Positions 46,734 to 58,550 of a stretch of DNA of 64,000 nucleotides are shown here, one piece after another. A program made the position numbers and the translations under genes. Every line of letters begins with the position of its first letter. The first letter of the stretch is position 1. Below the pieces are notes generated by a model that did no database searches, was not told the DNA's origin, and saw nothing but the letters and a program-made list of their open reading frames with translations. This DNA comes from Cinnamomum chago (Eukaryota; Streptophyta; Magnoliopsida; Laurales; Lauraceae): NCBI GenBank assembly GCA_038049695.1, contig CP142460.1, positions 37,482,001-37,546,000 of the forward strand. The letters run 5' to 3'.

Positions 46734-48445
46734 TGTTGAAAGTAGATGGGCCTCGTGGATAGATTTTCAAAACTTTTGACCCACTTGACTCAGGGATCAA
46801 GTGCCCATAAGGCCATAAATCATATCCAGGATGCAATCCCTCCATCTCATCAATCAAATATAGGAATAAAACCTATCTAAAATATAGAAATCAGCAACAC
46901 CATCCAACCAAAATAATCCATAATAAAAGGAGAAGCAGATTATACCTTTGGAGCCTGGTAGTGCTCTAATGGAGAAGAAGACAATTAGTTTGTATCAAGA
47001 ACTCTTCTTGAACCAATTAGGATCTCCAAGACCTTGTTGTCTTCCACGCTATGACCCGCTATCAGATCTCTTTTCTCAAGAAGATTGGTGGAAACTTCAA
47101 GAGACAACCCTACTAGAAACTCCAAGGAACTAGAAGAGAAAGAGAAAAGAGAGAGGAGTGCAACAACTGCACAAAATAGGGGCTGGGGTTTTTCTCCAAT
47201 GGTGGACGTCCAAGAGGGGTTGGATCCCCTTATATAGCCTTTTAAAACTCCTCTTTTCTTATTTGAAATAGAAGTCCAACTCACATTACAAATTAGTAAC
47301 TTTCTCCCTTTCTAATTACTATAGAAGTCTCACTTCCACAACAATTAGTAAGTTAACTATTACCACTATTAGAAGTCCTACTTCAAATAGAAATAGTAAC
47401 TTTCTAATTCCTTCCTCTTAGAGTTTAAGTAGGATTAGTATCTTTATAATAACTTGGGCTAGCGTGGGGACCACTAGGGATTCCATAGAAAACTGACTCC
47501 AATTAGGACACCGCGACCCCACATCTCATGTGCAATCTGGGCCACAGTTAATTGCAAATGACACCACTATATAAATGCAATTGCACTCCAGTCTTATGAA
47601 TAAATTACAAAGAAGACCCTAAACTTCCCGATTACCATAAGTAGGCCCCTCTATCAATATCCATGGATCAATTGGAATAAATCTGTCTCTTCCAATCTTA
47701 GATCCACATCTTATTATCCTTGAGCCCCAATTAATTACAGTGATCATTAGTACCATCCAATTAACTCTTAATCGAGATGGGTGCGCACTTACTAATGACA
47801 AATCCATTAATTGGCACAAAGGGATAATGTAGATAGATCCCATCTTGACCATTGGCTGTTCCCACAGTCCTACTACCACGTACCCAAGAAACTGAGGTGT
47901 TGACCTACAATTGGCCTCACTCATTCGAGACTCAAAGCAAATGAATAGATAGAAATTTGAGTTCATCAATGTCTCAGGATTGAGAGCCTATTGCTAGGGA
48001 ATTATGAGAGCAGACCTTAAACTTGAGACAGTTTTCCATAAGGTGCTTCTCATAGTCCTTCAATAGATCTAATGTACCAACATTGTGATCCAGAATCTTA
48101 CATTCTGATGATCGAGACAAATCACACTATCTCATAGTGATCAAAGTAATGCAACCTTATCAGATGAGATGCCCAGTCTCATCACTGGTTGTGAAAATAT
48201 TTAAGTATAAGATTTGTGACACATGTCTCCTGTGTGTGGATCTCATCCATACACATATATCACATCTAATGTACTAATGGGACCCGGTTCAACTCATGAA
48301 CCATCATGTCATATGTATTGGTCATGTGCATAAAGTAATAAAAACACCATTCATCTCATGAAAGGAAAGCATGATTTTAGTGATATATAAAGAAATTAAT
48401 CAATTTATTACATCAATTGATGGATTGAGTCCATACAATCTAACA
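46734..48445 (-). mobile_element. 5' LTR of copia element E
   Basis: Plus strand TGTTGAAAGTAG...TCTAACA (1712 bp), flanked by the PBS on the left. The right flank CTTCA (48446-48450) borders Tat element G. A TATATAAG box lies at 47236-47229 (minus). The start is identical in type to the truncated 3' LTR at 36502. Because the 3' LTR is broken, the target duplication cannot be tested. Confidence 0.88.
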
Positions 48446-50186
48446 CTTCAACCCAGTTTCAACTAGCAATTAGGACCATCTCATAGCAAGCCTTGAGATA
48501 ATCACCGATCCAGAAGACCCATGGACAGAAGCCAAGCATTGATCTGAAAATACTCTTGGTACTCCAGAAGGTTTTGTTGGGTTTGAAGCCTCCAAAAATA
48601 TTGTGGATGAACCACCTTCGAACCTTCCAACAGAAGATTTTGTTCAAAAGATAGACTTGGGAACACCAGATAACCCACGTCTTGTATTCATAAGCAAGAA
48701 TATAAAGGATGATGAGTTAACCGAGTATATCGTTTTTCTTCGTGAGTATATTGATTTCTTTGCATGGACTTACGCTGAGATGCCTGGTATAGACCCCAAA
48801 ATAGCAGTCCACAAACTCAATCTACAAGAAGACATCAGGCCTATCAAACAAGGCCAAAGAAGATTCCGTCTAGACATGATGGATAAAATTGAACAAGAAG
48901 TTCAAAAACTCAAAAGTGTTGGCTTTATCCGTGAGGAACAACATCTTGAATGGTTGGCCAACATTGTCCCAGTAACAAAGAAAAGTGGGCAGATCAGGAT
49001 TTGTATTGACTATAGATACCTGAATGGCGCTTACCCCAAAGATGAATTTCCGCTCCCAATACAGGAGGTTATGATTGACAATACCTGCAGATTCGAGTGA
49101 ATGACATTCATTGATGGCTTCTCTGGCTACAATTAGATAAATATGCATTCTGAAGATTAAAAATATACATCATTTTGAACCCCATTTGGCATGTATTGCT
49201 ACACTATCATGCCATTTGGTCTGAAAAATGCAGGTGCCACATATCATAGGGTTATGATGAAGATAGTCCAAGATATGCAGCACAAGATGGCCGAATGTTA
49301 CGTTGATGACCTCGCCGTCAAAAGTAGAAGAAAAGAAGACCATCTAAAAGACCTTCGGGAAGTCTTCCTCCGACTTCGCAAACATAAATTACGAATGAAT
49401 CCTCTGAAGTGCTTCTTCAGTGTCTCGTTGGGTAAGTTCCTCGAATTCCTAGTTTGAAAAGCTGGAATAGAACTTGACCCCATCAAAGTCAAGGCTATTC
49501 TAGAAATGCCTTCTCCAAGAACCTTAAGAGAACTGAAAGGACTTCAAGGAAGATTGGCATATATCAGACGGTTCATCTCCAATCTCTCAGGGAAATGTCG
49601 TCCTTTCTCTCGATTGATGAAGAAAGGTGTGAACTTTATTTGAGATGCCAAATGTGAAGCTGCATTTCAAGACATCAAGTCATACTTGACCAAACCTCCA
49701 GTGTTGGCTACCCCTACCACTGGAAAGGCATTAATCTTGTACACAAGACCTCTCGACCATTCTCTGGGCACTCTGCTTGTTCAAGAGAATGATGAGGGAA
49801 AAAAAGCTGCCCTATACTACCTCAGCCGTATGCTGGTGAGTGCGGAGCATCGCTACTCTCCAATCGAAAAAGAATGCCTTGTAGTGGTGTTCGTCGTGCA
49901 AAAGCTACGTCACTACATTCTTTCCAACACAGTCTACCTAATTTCAATGATCAACCTCTTGAAAGTCCTTGTCACAAAAGCAAGTTCTCTCAATGCCCGA
50001 CTGGTAAAATGGTTCATCCTCCTATCACAGTTTGATATCAGGTATGTACCACAAAAATCAATCAAAGACCAAGCTCTATCAGAATTTCTCGCAGAGCATC
50101 CATTGCCTAAAGATTCTCCACTCAGAGTTGATCTCCTAGACGAACCTATCTACAACGTGGAGACTTCCTCACCAAATGCCTCCTGA
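48446..50186 (+). pseudogene. Reverse transcriptase and RNase H, Tat-lineage element G
   Basis: Starts inside the polyprotein; everything upstream is cut by copia E. Motifs in order: FFAWTYAEMPGIDP, RRFRLDMMDKIEQEV, WLANIVPVTKKSGQIRICID, MTFIDGFSGYN, PFGLKNAGATY, then the catalytic YVDDL (about 49300), then RNase H (LTKPPVLATP to RHYILS). The MPGIDP and WLANIVPV motifs place it in the Tat group of non-chromoviruses. One frame throughout, with stops at 49098-49100, about 49134, 49157, 49172, 49455-49457, about 49643 and 50184-50186. Several are TAG or TGA codons one transition from Gln, Arg or Trp. Confidence 0.88.
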
Positions 50187-50189
50187 TAC

Positions 50190-50571
50190 ATGTACTTTGA
50201 CAGTGCAACCAGGACAAATGAAAAAAGAAAGCTGATCTCGGGAGTTGGCCTCTTTGTTAGCCCTTATAAATACATAATTCCACATGCTTTCTCGCCATTA
50301 GAACCATGCCCAAACAATGCAGTTGAATACCAAGCTCTGATCGTAGGATTGGAACTAGCGCTCGAATCCGGCATCACCATGCTGGAAGTCTTTGGGGACT
50401 CTCAACCGATCGTCAACCAGATGAATCATAAATTTGAAGTCAAGAAGCCTAATATGTTGCCTTATTACAACAAGGCACAATCGTTTCGCCAAAGGTTTGA
50501 CATCTGTCACCTCACCCACATCCTCAGAGGTGAGAACATCCGTGCAGATGCCCTGGTCGGACTTGCCGCGT
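50190..50571 (+). pseudogene. Second (archaeal-type) RNase H domain of element G
   Basis: A second RNase H between the first one and integrase is a known hallmark of Tat-lineage elements. Seen here: YFDSATRTNEKRKLISGVGL (first Asp), NNAVEYQALIVGLELAL (Glu), VFGDSQPIVNQM (Asp) and LRGENIRADALVGLAAL (final Asp). The acidic residues are all present. It is in the same frame as the upstream RT. Solo LTR L interrupts it at 50572, near the domain end. Confidence 0.85.
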
Positions 50572-51977
50572 TGTGAGAAACCGACCCCTAATCTCTTGGA
50601 TTAGTGTTGTTTTATTTGTGGATTAGTTTCTTTTAGTGGGATTAGTAATTGTTGGGTTGAGTTTGTGAGCTAGAATGGGTTTTCTTCTAGTTTTGGGCTT
50701 TTGAGTGCTTTGGTAGCTTGTGGGGCCCTTTGGGGGTTCCCTTTTTGGCTTTACATTTACTAGTGAGATTTTTTCGATTTGTTTCGTATTGTGTTTTTGG
50801 CCCGTTGCATTCATCTTGAGGAATCCTACAACTTTCATGTTGATCCCGTATCCATTTGAGAACCCGAAACCCGATTTCTTGGCCTTGAGGGCAAAACAGT
50901 CATTGCACACCAAATCTGTACCCAAAACTTGACATTCCCGAAACCCATGAAACATATACTTTTTGGAAACTAGAAATTTCGACGATCATTTCTTCCTTCT
51001 TCGTCGAATTCATCCGAGGTCCCGAAAGAGATGATTTCAGCCACCCAAGTTCTTTAAGTTGTGGGACCCAAACCTCACTTGCTTATAAGAGGAACCCATC
51101 TCCTTCATTCATTCCATTCTCCATTGTTCCAGCACAACTATTGAGCCTAGGGCTTTTCTTGCAACTTCTTCTTCTTCTTCTTGCTTCTTCATCTCCAAGC
51201 CACACCAAGAGTTCATCAATCAAGAAATGGAGACCATCTTCTTCTTCCTCTTCACCATGGCTCCCTATTGATACCATTTTTGGAGAAATCTCCCAACCTA
51301 GAGACCTCCCTTGAGCTTGTTCTTCTCATTTGAAGGTCATCCAAGTAAGTGTTCTTCTTCATCTTCTAGATTTGTAATCTTCTAGCCTTAGAGAAGCTCC
51401 ACCTTGATTATTGAATGGTTTCCTTGTCGTTTCATTGTTTAACCCATTTTAGGGTTTGTTTTGGGGGTTTTTGTAGAGATTGTGGATCTTGAGCTTGAGA
51501 GGTGATTAGGAGCTTGATTTGCTTGATTAGAGTCAAAGGCAAGTGGATGAATGGATGGTTTGAATGTTATTAAGTTTTATGAGAAAATCCTAAGTTTTAT
51601 TACTTGTTCTTGATCATTGGATACATGTTTGCACATATGCTTCTTGTCACATTTCTATTGATTTCGAAATGCATATGAATGGGTTTTTCTCTCTTGTTAA
51701 ATCTCTTGGAACTCTTGGAAATGTATGCATTTCATTTGGTCAAGTTTGTTCATATGGTTTTATAAGGAAGGAGGTTGGATTGGCTATTCATGGTTATGTT
51801 TATAAGTTACATTGACTTGAATTGATACTCATTTAAAGAGGTGTTTGAATTTAATTGTTCATTGGAGTTCTAATGAGGATTTGAAGTGATTATGGAAGAG
51901 AAATGCTAGTGGTTTAAGTGTTGGAAAGGAAAGGAAAAAGGAAGGAAAAATTAGTGTCCCGGACCTGCTGCACGCCC

Positions 51978-52060
51978 AGGTCCGATCGATCGGACCTACA
52001 GGCCGATCGATCGGCCTGTCTTTTAACTGTAAGGCTTTTTGGGCCGATCGATCGGACCCT
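51978..52060. repeat. GATCGATC palindrome array in LTR L
   Basis: Three units built on CCGATCGATCGG. The first is a perfect 20-bp palindrome (51978-51997), the second a perfect 22-bp palindrome (51998-52019), directly adjacent. The third (52041-52059) has one mismatch outside its 12-bp core. The array lies about 0.9 kb after the TATA box, like the CTCGAG arrays in J and C. Confidence 0.9.
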
Positions 52061-53289
52061 GTGCATTTCTGGTACAGAAATTTCGAGTCCAGTGAAATTT
52101 GATATTGCTTTTTTTGGAAACCTTTGGGCCTTTCTATGAGTCCTAGGGGTATATACCTTAGTGTTAAGACCAATTATACCCTAATCTAAGGTCTCTAAGA
52201 CTAGGGAACTAAAAAGAAAGAATGGTGATGATCTAGATACTAATTCTTGGTTTTAGGTGGGACCCTGGCTACCCTCTTTGGACTGTTTGGACCATGTGTG
52301 AGAATGTCTTGAGCCGACACGCCTCACGGTTGGTTTGGTGGCATCGAAGTTCAATCCATTTCAATCTTGAACGGGATGGAACGACGCGATATCTTCTTTA
52401 TATCTAAACATAAGTCTTTCCCTTGGTTATCGCGGATTCTATTCCTTTCGGTGACTGAATCGGTTGCTCGATGTTTCCGGATTAATGTCATGCCTAGGAT
52501 GGACCGTTTATAACCTTGATTCTTGCTATTGTAACATCTAGTACTACCCATAAGCTCATTTTAAGTTTGGAAAATCGAAAAGTGCATAAGGAGCCCAGAA
52601 TGTCTTCAAACTCAAGGAGTACCAAGTAATTATTATAATCGACATACGGGACCCCTATTCACTTAAATAGATCTTGAAATCAATATTCTTCCCGAAATGG
52701 TATAGTGCATTATATTTCCTCATTTCCCGAGATTTGCATCACATGACTTGTTTCCTGAAAGCATTGAAGTTACACTAGTAACAGTTATTTGTCCCGAAAT
52801 GTATTGCCCAATATGAAGTGACAGTGTGCCCTTGAGCACCCCCGTTTTACCCGTTTATTTACTGTACTTGATTTACTTGCATATGTCTCGATTGGTTTTG
52901 ACCTATGAGTCGGCATCACTAAGCTTGGATACCTTGTCGGTTTGATCCACCGACTTGGAAATCCCTCTCCCGTCCCGCCAGCTGCAGTTTGGATCCTGAT
53001 ACCCGGTTATTACCGTGGTCCCGTCCCGATACCCGGTTCGCTACCGTGGTCCCGTTCCCGTATATTTATATTGTATATATGATTTACGTTGAGTCTCCTC
53101 ACCTTGTGTGACTGAGACCAACGTCCCGTTATACTCTTGTCACTTCGGTGATAGAGGACTTAGCTTCTTGTGATTGCCATCTTGCCAGTTACCGATTCCT
53201 TGGATACCCGACATGTTTTATATTGCTTACTTGCTTTCCGATAAATGATTCGTTCCCTTTATGAAAGTTGTTATTTAAACAAGTGCTAA

Positions 53290-53900
53290 TATTCTCCAAT
53301 GTAAATTCAGTTATTATTATATGGTCTTCTGTTCTTTATACCCGCACATGTTTTAAATGATTACCCGATTCGTTAAATACCCATGCTTTTACATATGTTT
53401 CAAACGATCAATGATTTTGCTAGATTTATATGATTACACATGTTTTAAAGGAATTCCCGAGTTGTTAAATATTCGTGCTTTGTTTTGGAACGACATTTGG
53501 TTTGTCAGATATCTACGCTTATACCTGTTTTAAATGAATACCCGGACTGTTAAATATCCATGCTTTGAAATATGTTTCAAATGACACTTGTTTGCCAGAT
53601 CCCTACGTTATACCTGTTTTAAACGATATCCGGTTTGTTAAATATCCGCATTTCTACATAGGTTTCAAATGGACATTGGTTTTGCTAGACTGTTATGAAT
53701 ACCTGGTTTGTTGTATACTTATGTTTTTACTTAAGTTTCAAACGAACGTTGTTTTGCCATACCACTATATTTATACATGTTTTAGACGAACACCCGATTG
53801 TCAAATATCTATGATTATAGATGATGTAAATGAACACATGTTTTATTAGATATTCATGTTTTACCCATGCTTGAAATGAATACAGGTTTTCCCCGAGATT
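53290..53900 (+). repeat. Diffuse repeats in LTR L
   Basis: A phrase like 'acatgttttaaatgattacccg' followed by 'gttaaatatcc' and 'tttcaaacga' recurs about every 55-65 bp, very diverged. It lies in the 3' half of the LTR. Confidence 0.5.
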
Positions 53901-54532
53901 CCCGACTTTGCACCCGTTTAATTATATGCAGCATTTGATCGAATAGCATGATTTATCTTATGTTTTATTCTTCAGTATATTTGTTATCTTTTCATCCACC
54001 TGCCAGACCGTCGTGTCTGACCCACTACTTTTGGTACTCAGGTTCAGATTTCTTCGTCCCGAGTTGAGTGCTTGAGTTGGCTGTGGAGCCATGCCTTGCA
54101 GGTTGGTTTGTCGGCTATGTCATGTAGACATTGAGCTTGACATCGGAGCTACGTCACATTTGGGTAGTAGTTTATAGCTTATTGTTGTATGGCTTTTATT
54201 AGCCTTTTTCTTGGGATTCTTAATCAATGTACATTGATAATTGTAACTTGAACATATTTGGGAATGTAATATCCTGTTACTGTCAGCTCTGTAATTTATT
54301 GTGATGGTTACTCCAGTCTGATATGATTCTTGATATAATAGCTATGTGCTAAAGGTTGAGTGCGACGCGGAATCCGATGGCCACGGACTTCGGGTCGCAA
54401 CGCCACAAATGCTTCCGCAAAATATTCAGAATGTGTTGTCTTCACACACGCGGATCCTGGGACAAGTAAAATACATTTATGCTAAATCCCATTCCCGCCC
54501 CCGAGGTTTCGGTTCGGGGGCGTGACACGCAT

Positions 54533-55936
54533 CCATGGCAATCCAAGAAGGGGAAAATATGCAAATTAGAATGCGTGAAAGAAAGATACTCCCTCCTCTT
54601 AACACACACACCAAGCAGTTGCCGAATGCCACCAACTGGTTGGAAGTCGGATCTCTATCATCAGACCTCCAATTGATGACTGGAGAGATCCGTTCATTGA
54701 TTACACCATGTTCGGAATCCTCTCTGAAGATCCAAAAGAACGGGTAAGCATTCAAAGATGAGCCCCAAACTTTCATTTGGATATTCCTTCGAAAATCCTT
54801 TACAGAAAATCTTTCAACGGAGTACTTCTGCGCCACTTATCACAACAAGAGGCCGAGGAAACGCTGAAGGAAATTCAAGCTGGTCTTTGTGGAGCCCATC
54901 AGGCCAGTCCTAAGCTCTACGATCAGATAAAAGGTTAGGTTATTATTGGCCTACCATGGTAGCTGATGCTATGCAATTTGCTAACCGCTGCCGAATATGC
55001 CAGGTTCATGGAGACTATGTTCATATGCCTCCAGAATTGCTACACCCCACAGCAATCTCATGGCCTTTCGAAGCCTGCGGTATGGACATCATAGGTCCTA
55101 TCTCTCCCCCTTCAAGCAAAGGTCATCGCTTCATCTTCGCCGCTACAGATTATTTCTCTAAGTGGTCAGAAGCATTTGCACTCAACGATATAAAGACCTC
55201 ATCAGTCCTTCAGTTCTTGCGCACCCACATTATTTGTCGTTTCGGCATACCTAAAAGATTCGTCCATGATAACGGACCACAATTCCGGGATCACCGATTC
55301 TATAGGCTTTGCGACAAATACAAAATCTAATGTTGTCCTTTGACTCCATATAATCCGACAACAAACGGATTAGCAGAAGCCTTTAACAAGACACTCTATA
55401 AAATCCTCAAGAAAATGGTCTCTAGTCACAAAAGAGACTGGAGCGACAAACTTTCTGAAGCTTTGTGGGCTTATCGGACCACTGATCGAGGACCAACCCA
55501 TAGTACACCATTCTCCTTGGTCTATGGATGCGAAGCTGTCGTGCCCTTGGAGGTACAAATTCCTTCCTTAAGGGTGTCTTTGCAAAATGACATGACTCAA
55601 GAAAGCTTTGTCAAGTTGAGACTCCAAGAGCTGGACAATCTCGACGAGAGACGGCTCGAAGCTCGACATAGCATTGAGCTTTACCAAGCACGCATGGCAA
55701 GATCTTTCGACAAAAGGGTTCGGCAACGCGCCTACAAAAATGGTGAATTGGTCCTTGCAGGAAAAAGACCGATGGTTTTCGCTCACAAGTCCAAAGGCAA
55801 ATTTGGGCCAAAATGGGGGGGACCCTACGTCATCGACAAGATTTTCTCCAACGGCGCATATGCTTTCCTAAACATGGAGGGTGACAAACGTATGCTGCCC
55901 ATCAACGACAAGTTCTTAAAGCGGTCCTACCCTTGA
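54533..55936 (+). pseudogene. Integrase of Tat-lineage element G
   Basis: After LTR L the polyprotein continues. The zinc-binding region has His in GAHQASPKL and Cys in NRCRICQ (about 54890-55000). The catalytic core has GMDIIGPISPP (first Asp), FVHDNGPQF (second Asp) and NGLAEAFNKTL (Glu, about 55370). The C-terminal part ends WGGPYVIDKIFSNGAYAFLN and stops at 55934-55936. Stops or shifts lie near 54750, 54938 and at 55328-55330. All three catalytic residues remain. Family identity is firm; function is lost by the stops. Confidence 0.88.
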
Positions 55937-56284
55937 AGACTTACGCCACTGGGTCAGAGCAATGCCTGCACAGCCAAAGCCTATTCCCAGGTACTTGCTC
56001 GTCAAACCCGCTCCTTTAAAATTTTTCATCCTTATGTTGGAATTTCTAAAAATTCAAAACAATGCTTACTTTCATCGTTTCATTGTTAAAAAAATCCAAG
56101 TTTTGGAACCTTTTCATAACTTGACCAAATTTTTGACCCTTGAACCCAAAATTCATGGTTTGAAACAAAATCAAGATTCAGGGATTTCCACCCTAGTCCA
56201 CCCTGCCTTTTACCACCAAAAATGATTTTATGTCAAAATTTACGACCCTCGTGTCTTTAAAAAAAATGGTTTTCCAAAAAACTG
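55937..56284 (+). other. Non-coding sequence after pol in element G
   Basis: Follows the integrase stop. No gene recognised. It leads into tandem repeats; such a long region between pol and the 3' LTR is usual in Tat-lineage elements. Confidence 0.6.
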
Positions 56285-56790
56285 CAGGGAGGCGACGCCT
56301 AGTCGACACTCGTAAAACTCAAAATCGGAAGGATGTGAACCATATTTGATACTTCCAAGATTGCAAGGACACGACATTTCGTCGATACTTGCAAAATTTC
56401 AAAAATCGTGGAGACGCAACATTTCAAGTTAATATCCACAAACCCAAATTTCAAAAAAATAAAAATAAAAACCGAGGTCCAAAACACCTCAAAATTTCAA
56501 AAATCATGGGGAAATGACATTCAATCAGTACCCGTAAAACAATATTTTTGAAAAGTGAGGAAGCGACATTCCATTGATACTTGCAAACCGGATGAGCAAG
56601 GATGCGACATTTCATCGATACTTGCAAAACCATTCAGCACGGAAGCGACGCTTAGTCGATACTTGCACCCAAATTCACGAGAAGGCGAAATTCCATCGAT
56701 ACTCGTAATCGAATTAGTAAGGAAGCGACATTCCATCAATACTTGCAAGACCATTCAGCAAGGACATGACTTTTAGTCGATACTTGCATT
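56285..56790 (+). repeat. About 41-bp tandem repeat in element G
   Basis: Ten or so degenerate copies of 'ggaagcgacattccatcgat' followed by 'acttgcaaaaccattcagca'. The best-conserved run is at 56559, 56599, 56641, 56681, 56720 and 56761 (period 40-41 bp); earlier copies are more diverged. Confidence 0.85.
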
Positions 56791-56799
56791 TTTTTAAAC

Positions 56800-57195
56800 C
56801 AAGACCCGGCTCTCATGCCAACAAACAAAAACAAAATCGGCTCTCATGCCAAAAAAAAACCTGGCTCTCATGCCAAAAAACCTAGCTCTCATGCCAAAAC
56901 CTGGCTTTCACGCCAAAAATCGACTCTCATGCCACAAAATCGGTTCCCATGCTAAAAAATCTGATTTTCACAACATCAAACCAGAACTTAGCTTCTAAAA
57001 AACCTGGCTTCACGCCAAAAATCGGCTTTCATGCCACAAAAACCTGGCTTTCACGCCAAAAACAAAATTTTGGCTCTTATGCCACCAAAAACAAACCTTG
57101 GCTTTCATGCCAAAAACAAAATTTTGGCTCTCATGCCATAAATCCAAATTTAGCTTTCATGCCGCAAACAAAACCTAGCTCCCATGCCAAAACAA
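56800..57195 (+). repeat. GGCTCTCATGCCAAAAA short tandem repeat in element G
   Basis: Around sixteen copies of 'ggctctcatgccaaaaa' or 'ggctttcacgccaaaaa', with variable A-rich spacers (period roughly 20-40 bp). It follows the 41-bp array and ends where the antisense gene 3' side begins. Confidence 0.85.
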
Positions 57196-58375
57196 CCATT
57201 TGACAAAAGATTTTCACAAAATGACAAACTTTTGATCAAGTTTTGAAACAAACATTCCCATTTAGAATATTGCTTAAATTTGTTTTATCACAAAAGAATT
57301 TGAGTGAAATGAGGGAATACAAAAAAAAAGTGCTAAAAAAATGTTCACAAGCACTACAAAAAGGAGTACAAAAAAAATGTGTGTATACACGGGTACCAAA
57401 AAATAGAAGAGAGTTTATTACAAAAGAAGTCAAGAGCTCAGTCTAACATGGCCCCCAGCCAAAGATTCAACTCCTCAAGTAAACTCCTAGCGTTAGCAGT
57501 CAAGGCTTCCAAGACTCACTTCTTCAAAAATCTCCCGTAAGATGTGGTTGAACGTTCTAACCCGTCTTCAACACCGGGAAGCTTCTCCCAAGCAATTCGC
57601 CATCGCACGTGTTCTTGAGTCCTCTCCTTGAGAACGCGATCGGCGTCTACAACCTGGCGAACCATGATCCTCTCCTTGGCGCAAGCCTCTGCTAAAGCAG
57701 CCCACTTGGCCGCAGCTTGCGCCTCTAATTATTCAAGATGTTGCCTGGCTTCAATGACTTCCCTATCGAGGCATTCAATGTCATGCCTCAGCTCAATGAT
57801 GACCAACTCGGTGACATTCCTCTCACAAACAAACTACTTCTTACTCTACTTGGTCTCATCCTTCTCAGACTTGGCTTTGTTAGCGGGGTCCAGAAACGTC
57901 TCTTTGAAGAAGTCATCGTCAGGAAACTCCTTGGTCTCGGACCACTTTTCGCCCAGCGCAATCATCCTGTCAACGATCGCCCTGTCACCTGTGACGTCTA
58001 GACCAACTTTTTCGTTAACATCAAGAATCTCCCGCACATGCTTGATCATGCCAAATCGGGCATCCAAGTGACCAGAAAGGAGAGTCTCAATCTAGGAGTT
58101 CAAAATGCATGCCAGCACCTTTTTCGCAAACCAAAGCGATGGCCGAAATGAAGAGTCACCTTGCTCCATCGGTTGACTGCCCATGCCATGCCCTGTTGGA
58201 AGAGTAATCAGAAAACTCGTTCTAATCGGAGCCACTGGGAAAGGAATCTCAGCACGAGGACTCACCTCTGTCGTGTCAGAACTAGTGGTAGAAGCCCCTA
58301 CCTCTGGATCAACCTCTGGCACCCCTTGCTCTGGTTCGAAAGAAAGCGATGGGATCTCTCCTGTCACTTCACAAC

Positions 58376-58453
58376 CTGCCAATGAAACATAAAAGGATAT
58401 GAATACGATCCTGTTGAAAAGTCATTATCACCAGGGTTATTATTATAAAGTAC
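58376..58453 (-). other. Short intron of the antisense gene (78 bp)
   Basis: Donor GAAG|GTACTT and acceptor TTCATTGGCAG|GTTGTG. Joining keeps the frame from SPVVEEG into CEVTGEIPSLSFEPEQG. Its 78 bp contain in-frame stops, so translation without splicing would end here. Confidence 0.65.
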
Positions 58454-58550
58454 CTTCTTCGACGACTGGCGAAGTACTCTCTGCCTCCATGAACTCATCC
58501 AAAGCATCGTCAAGAGTTGCATCCATGGATGGTTCAAAGTCGTCGGAATC

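Larger units (their letters stand above)
50572..54527 (+). mobile_element. Solo LTR L, divergent Ty3/gypsy type
   Basis: Starts TGTGAGAAACCGACCCC and ends CGGTTCGGGGGCGTGACA; 3956 bp. Target duplication is CGCGT (50567-50571) versus CGCAT (54528-54532), differing by one G-to-A at a CpG. TATAAGAG at 51084-51091, donor-like CAAGTAAGT (GTAAGT 51345-51350), a palindrome array (51978-52060) and GCTTCCGCA (54411-54419). A stretch at 53300-53900 has a loose repeated ATACCTGTTTTAAATGA-like phrase. Confidence 0.9.

Noticed and set aside
56949..57203. Plus-strand open frame of 84 codons in the repeat array
   Set aside because: It is produced by the GGCTCTCATGCC tandem repeat; no family and no start context.
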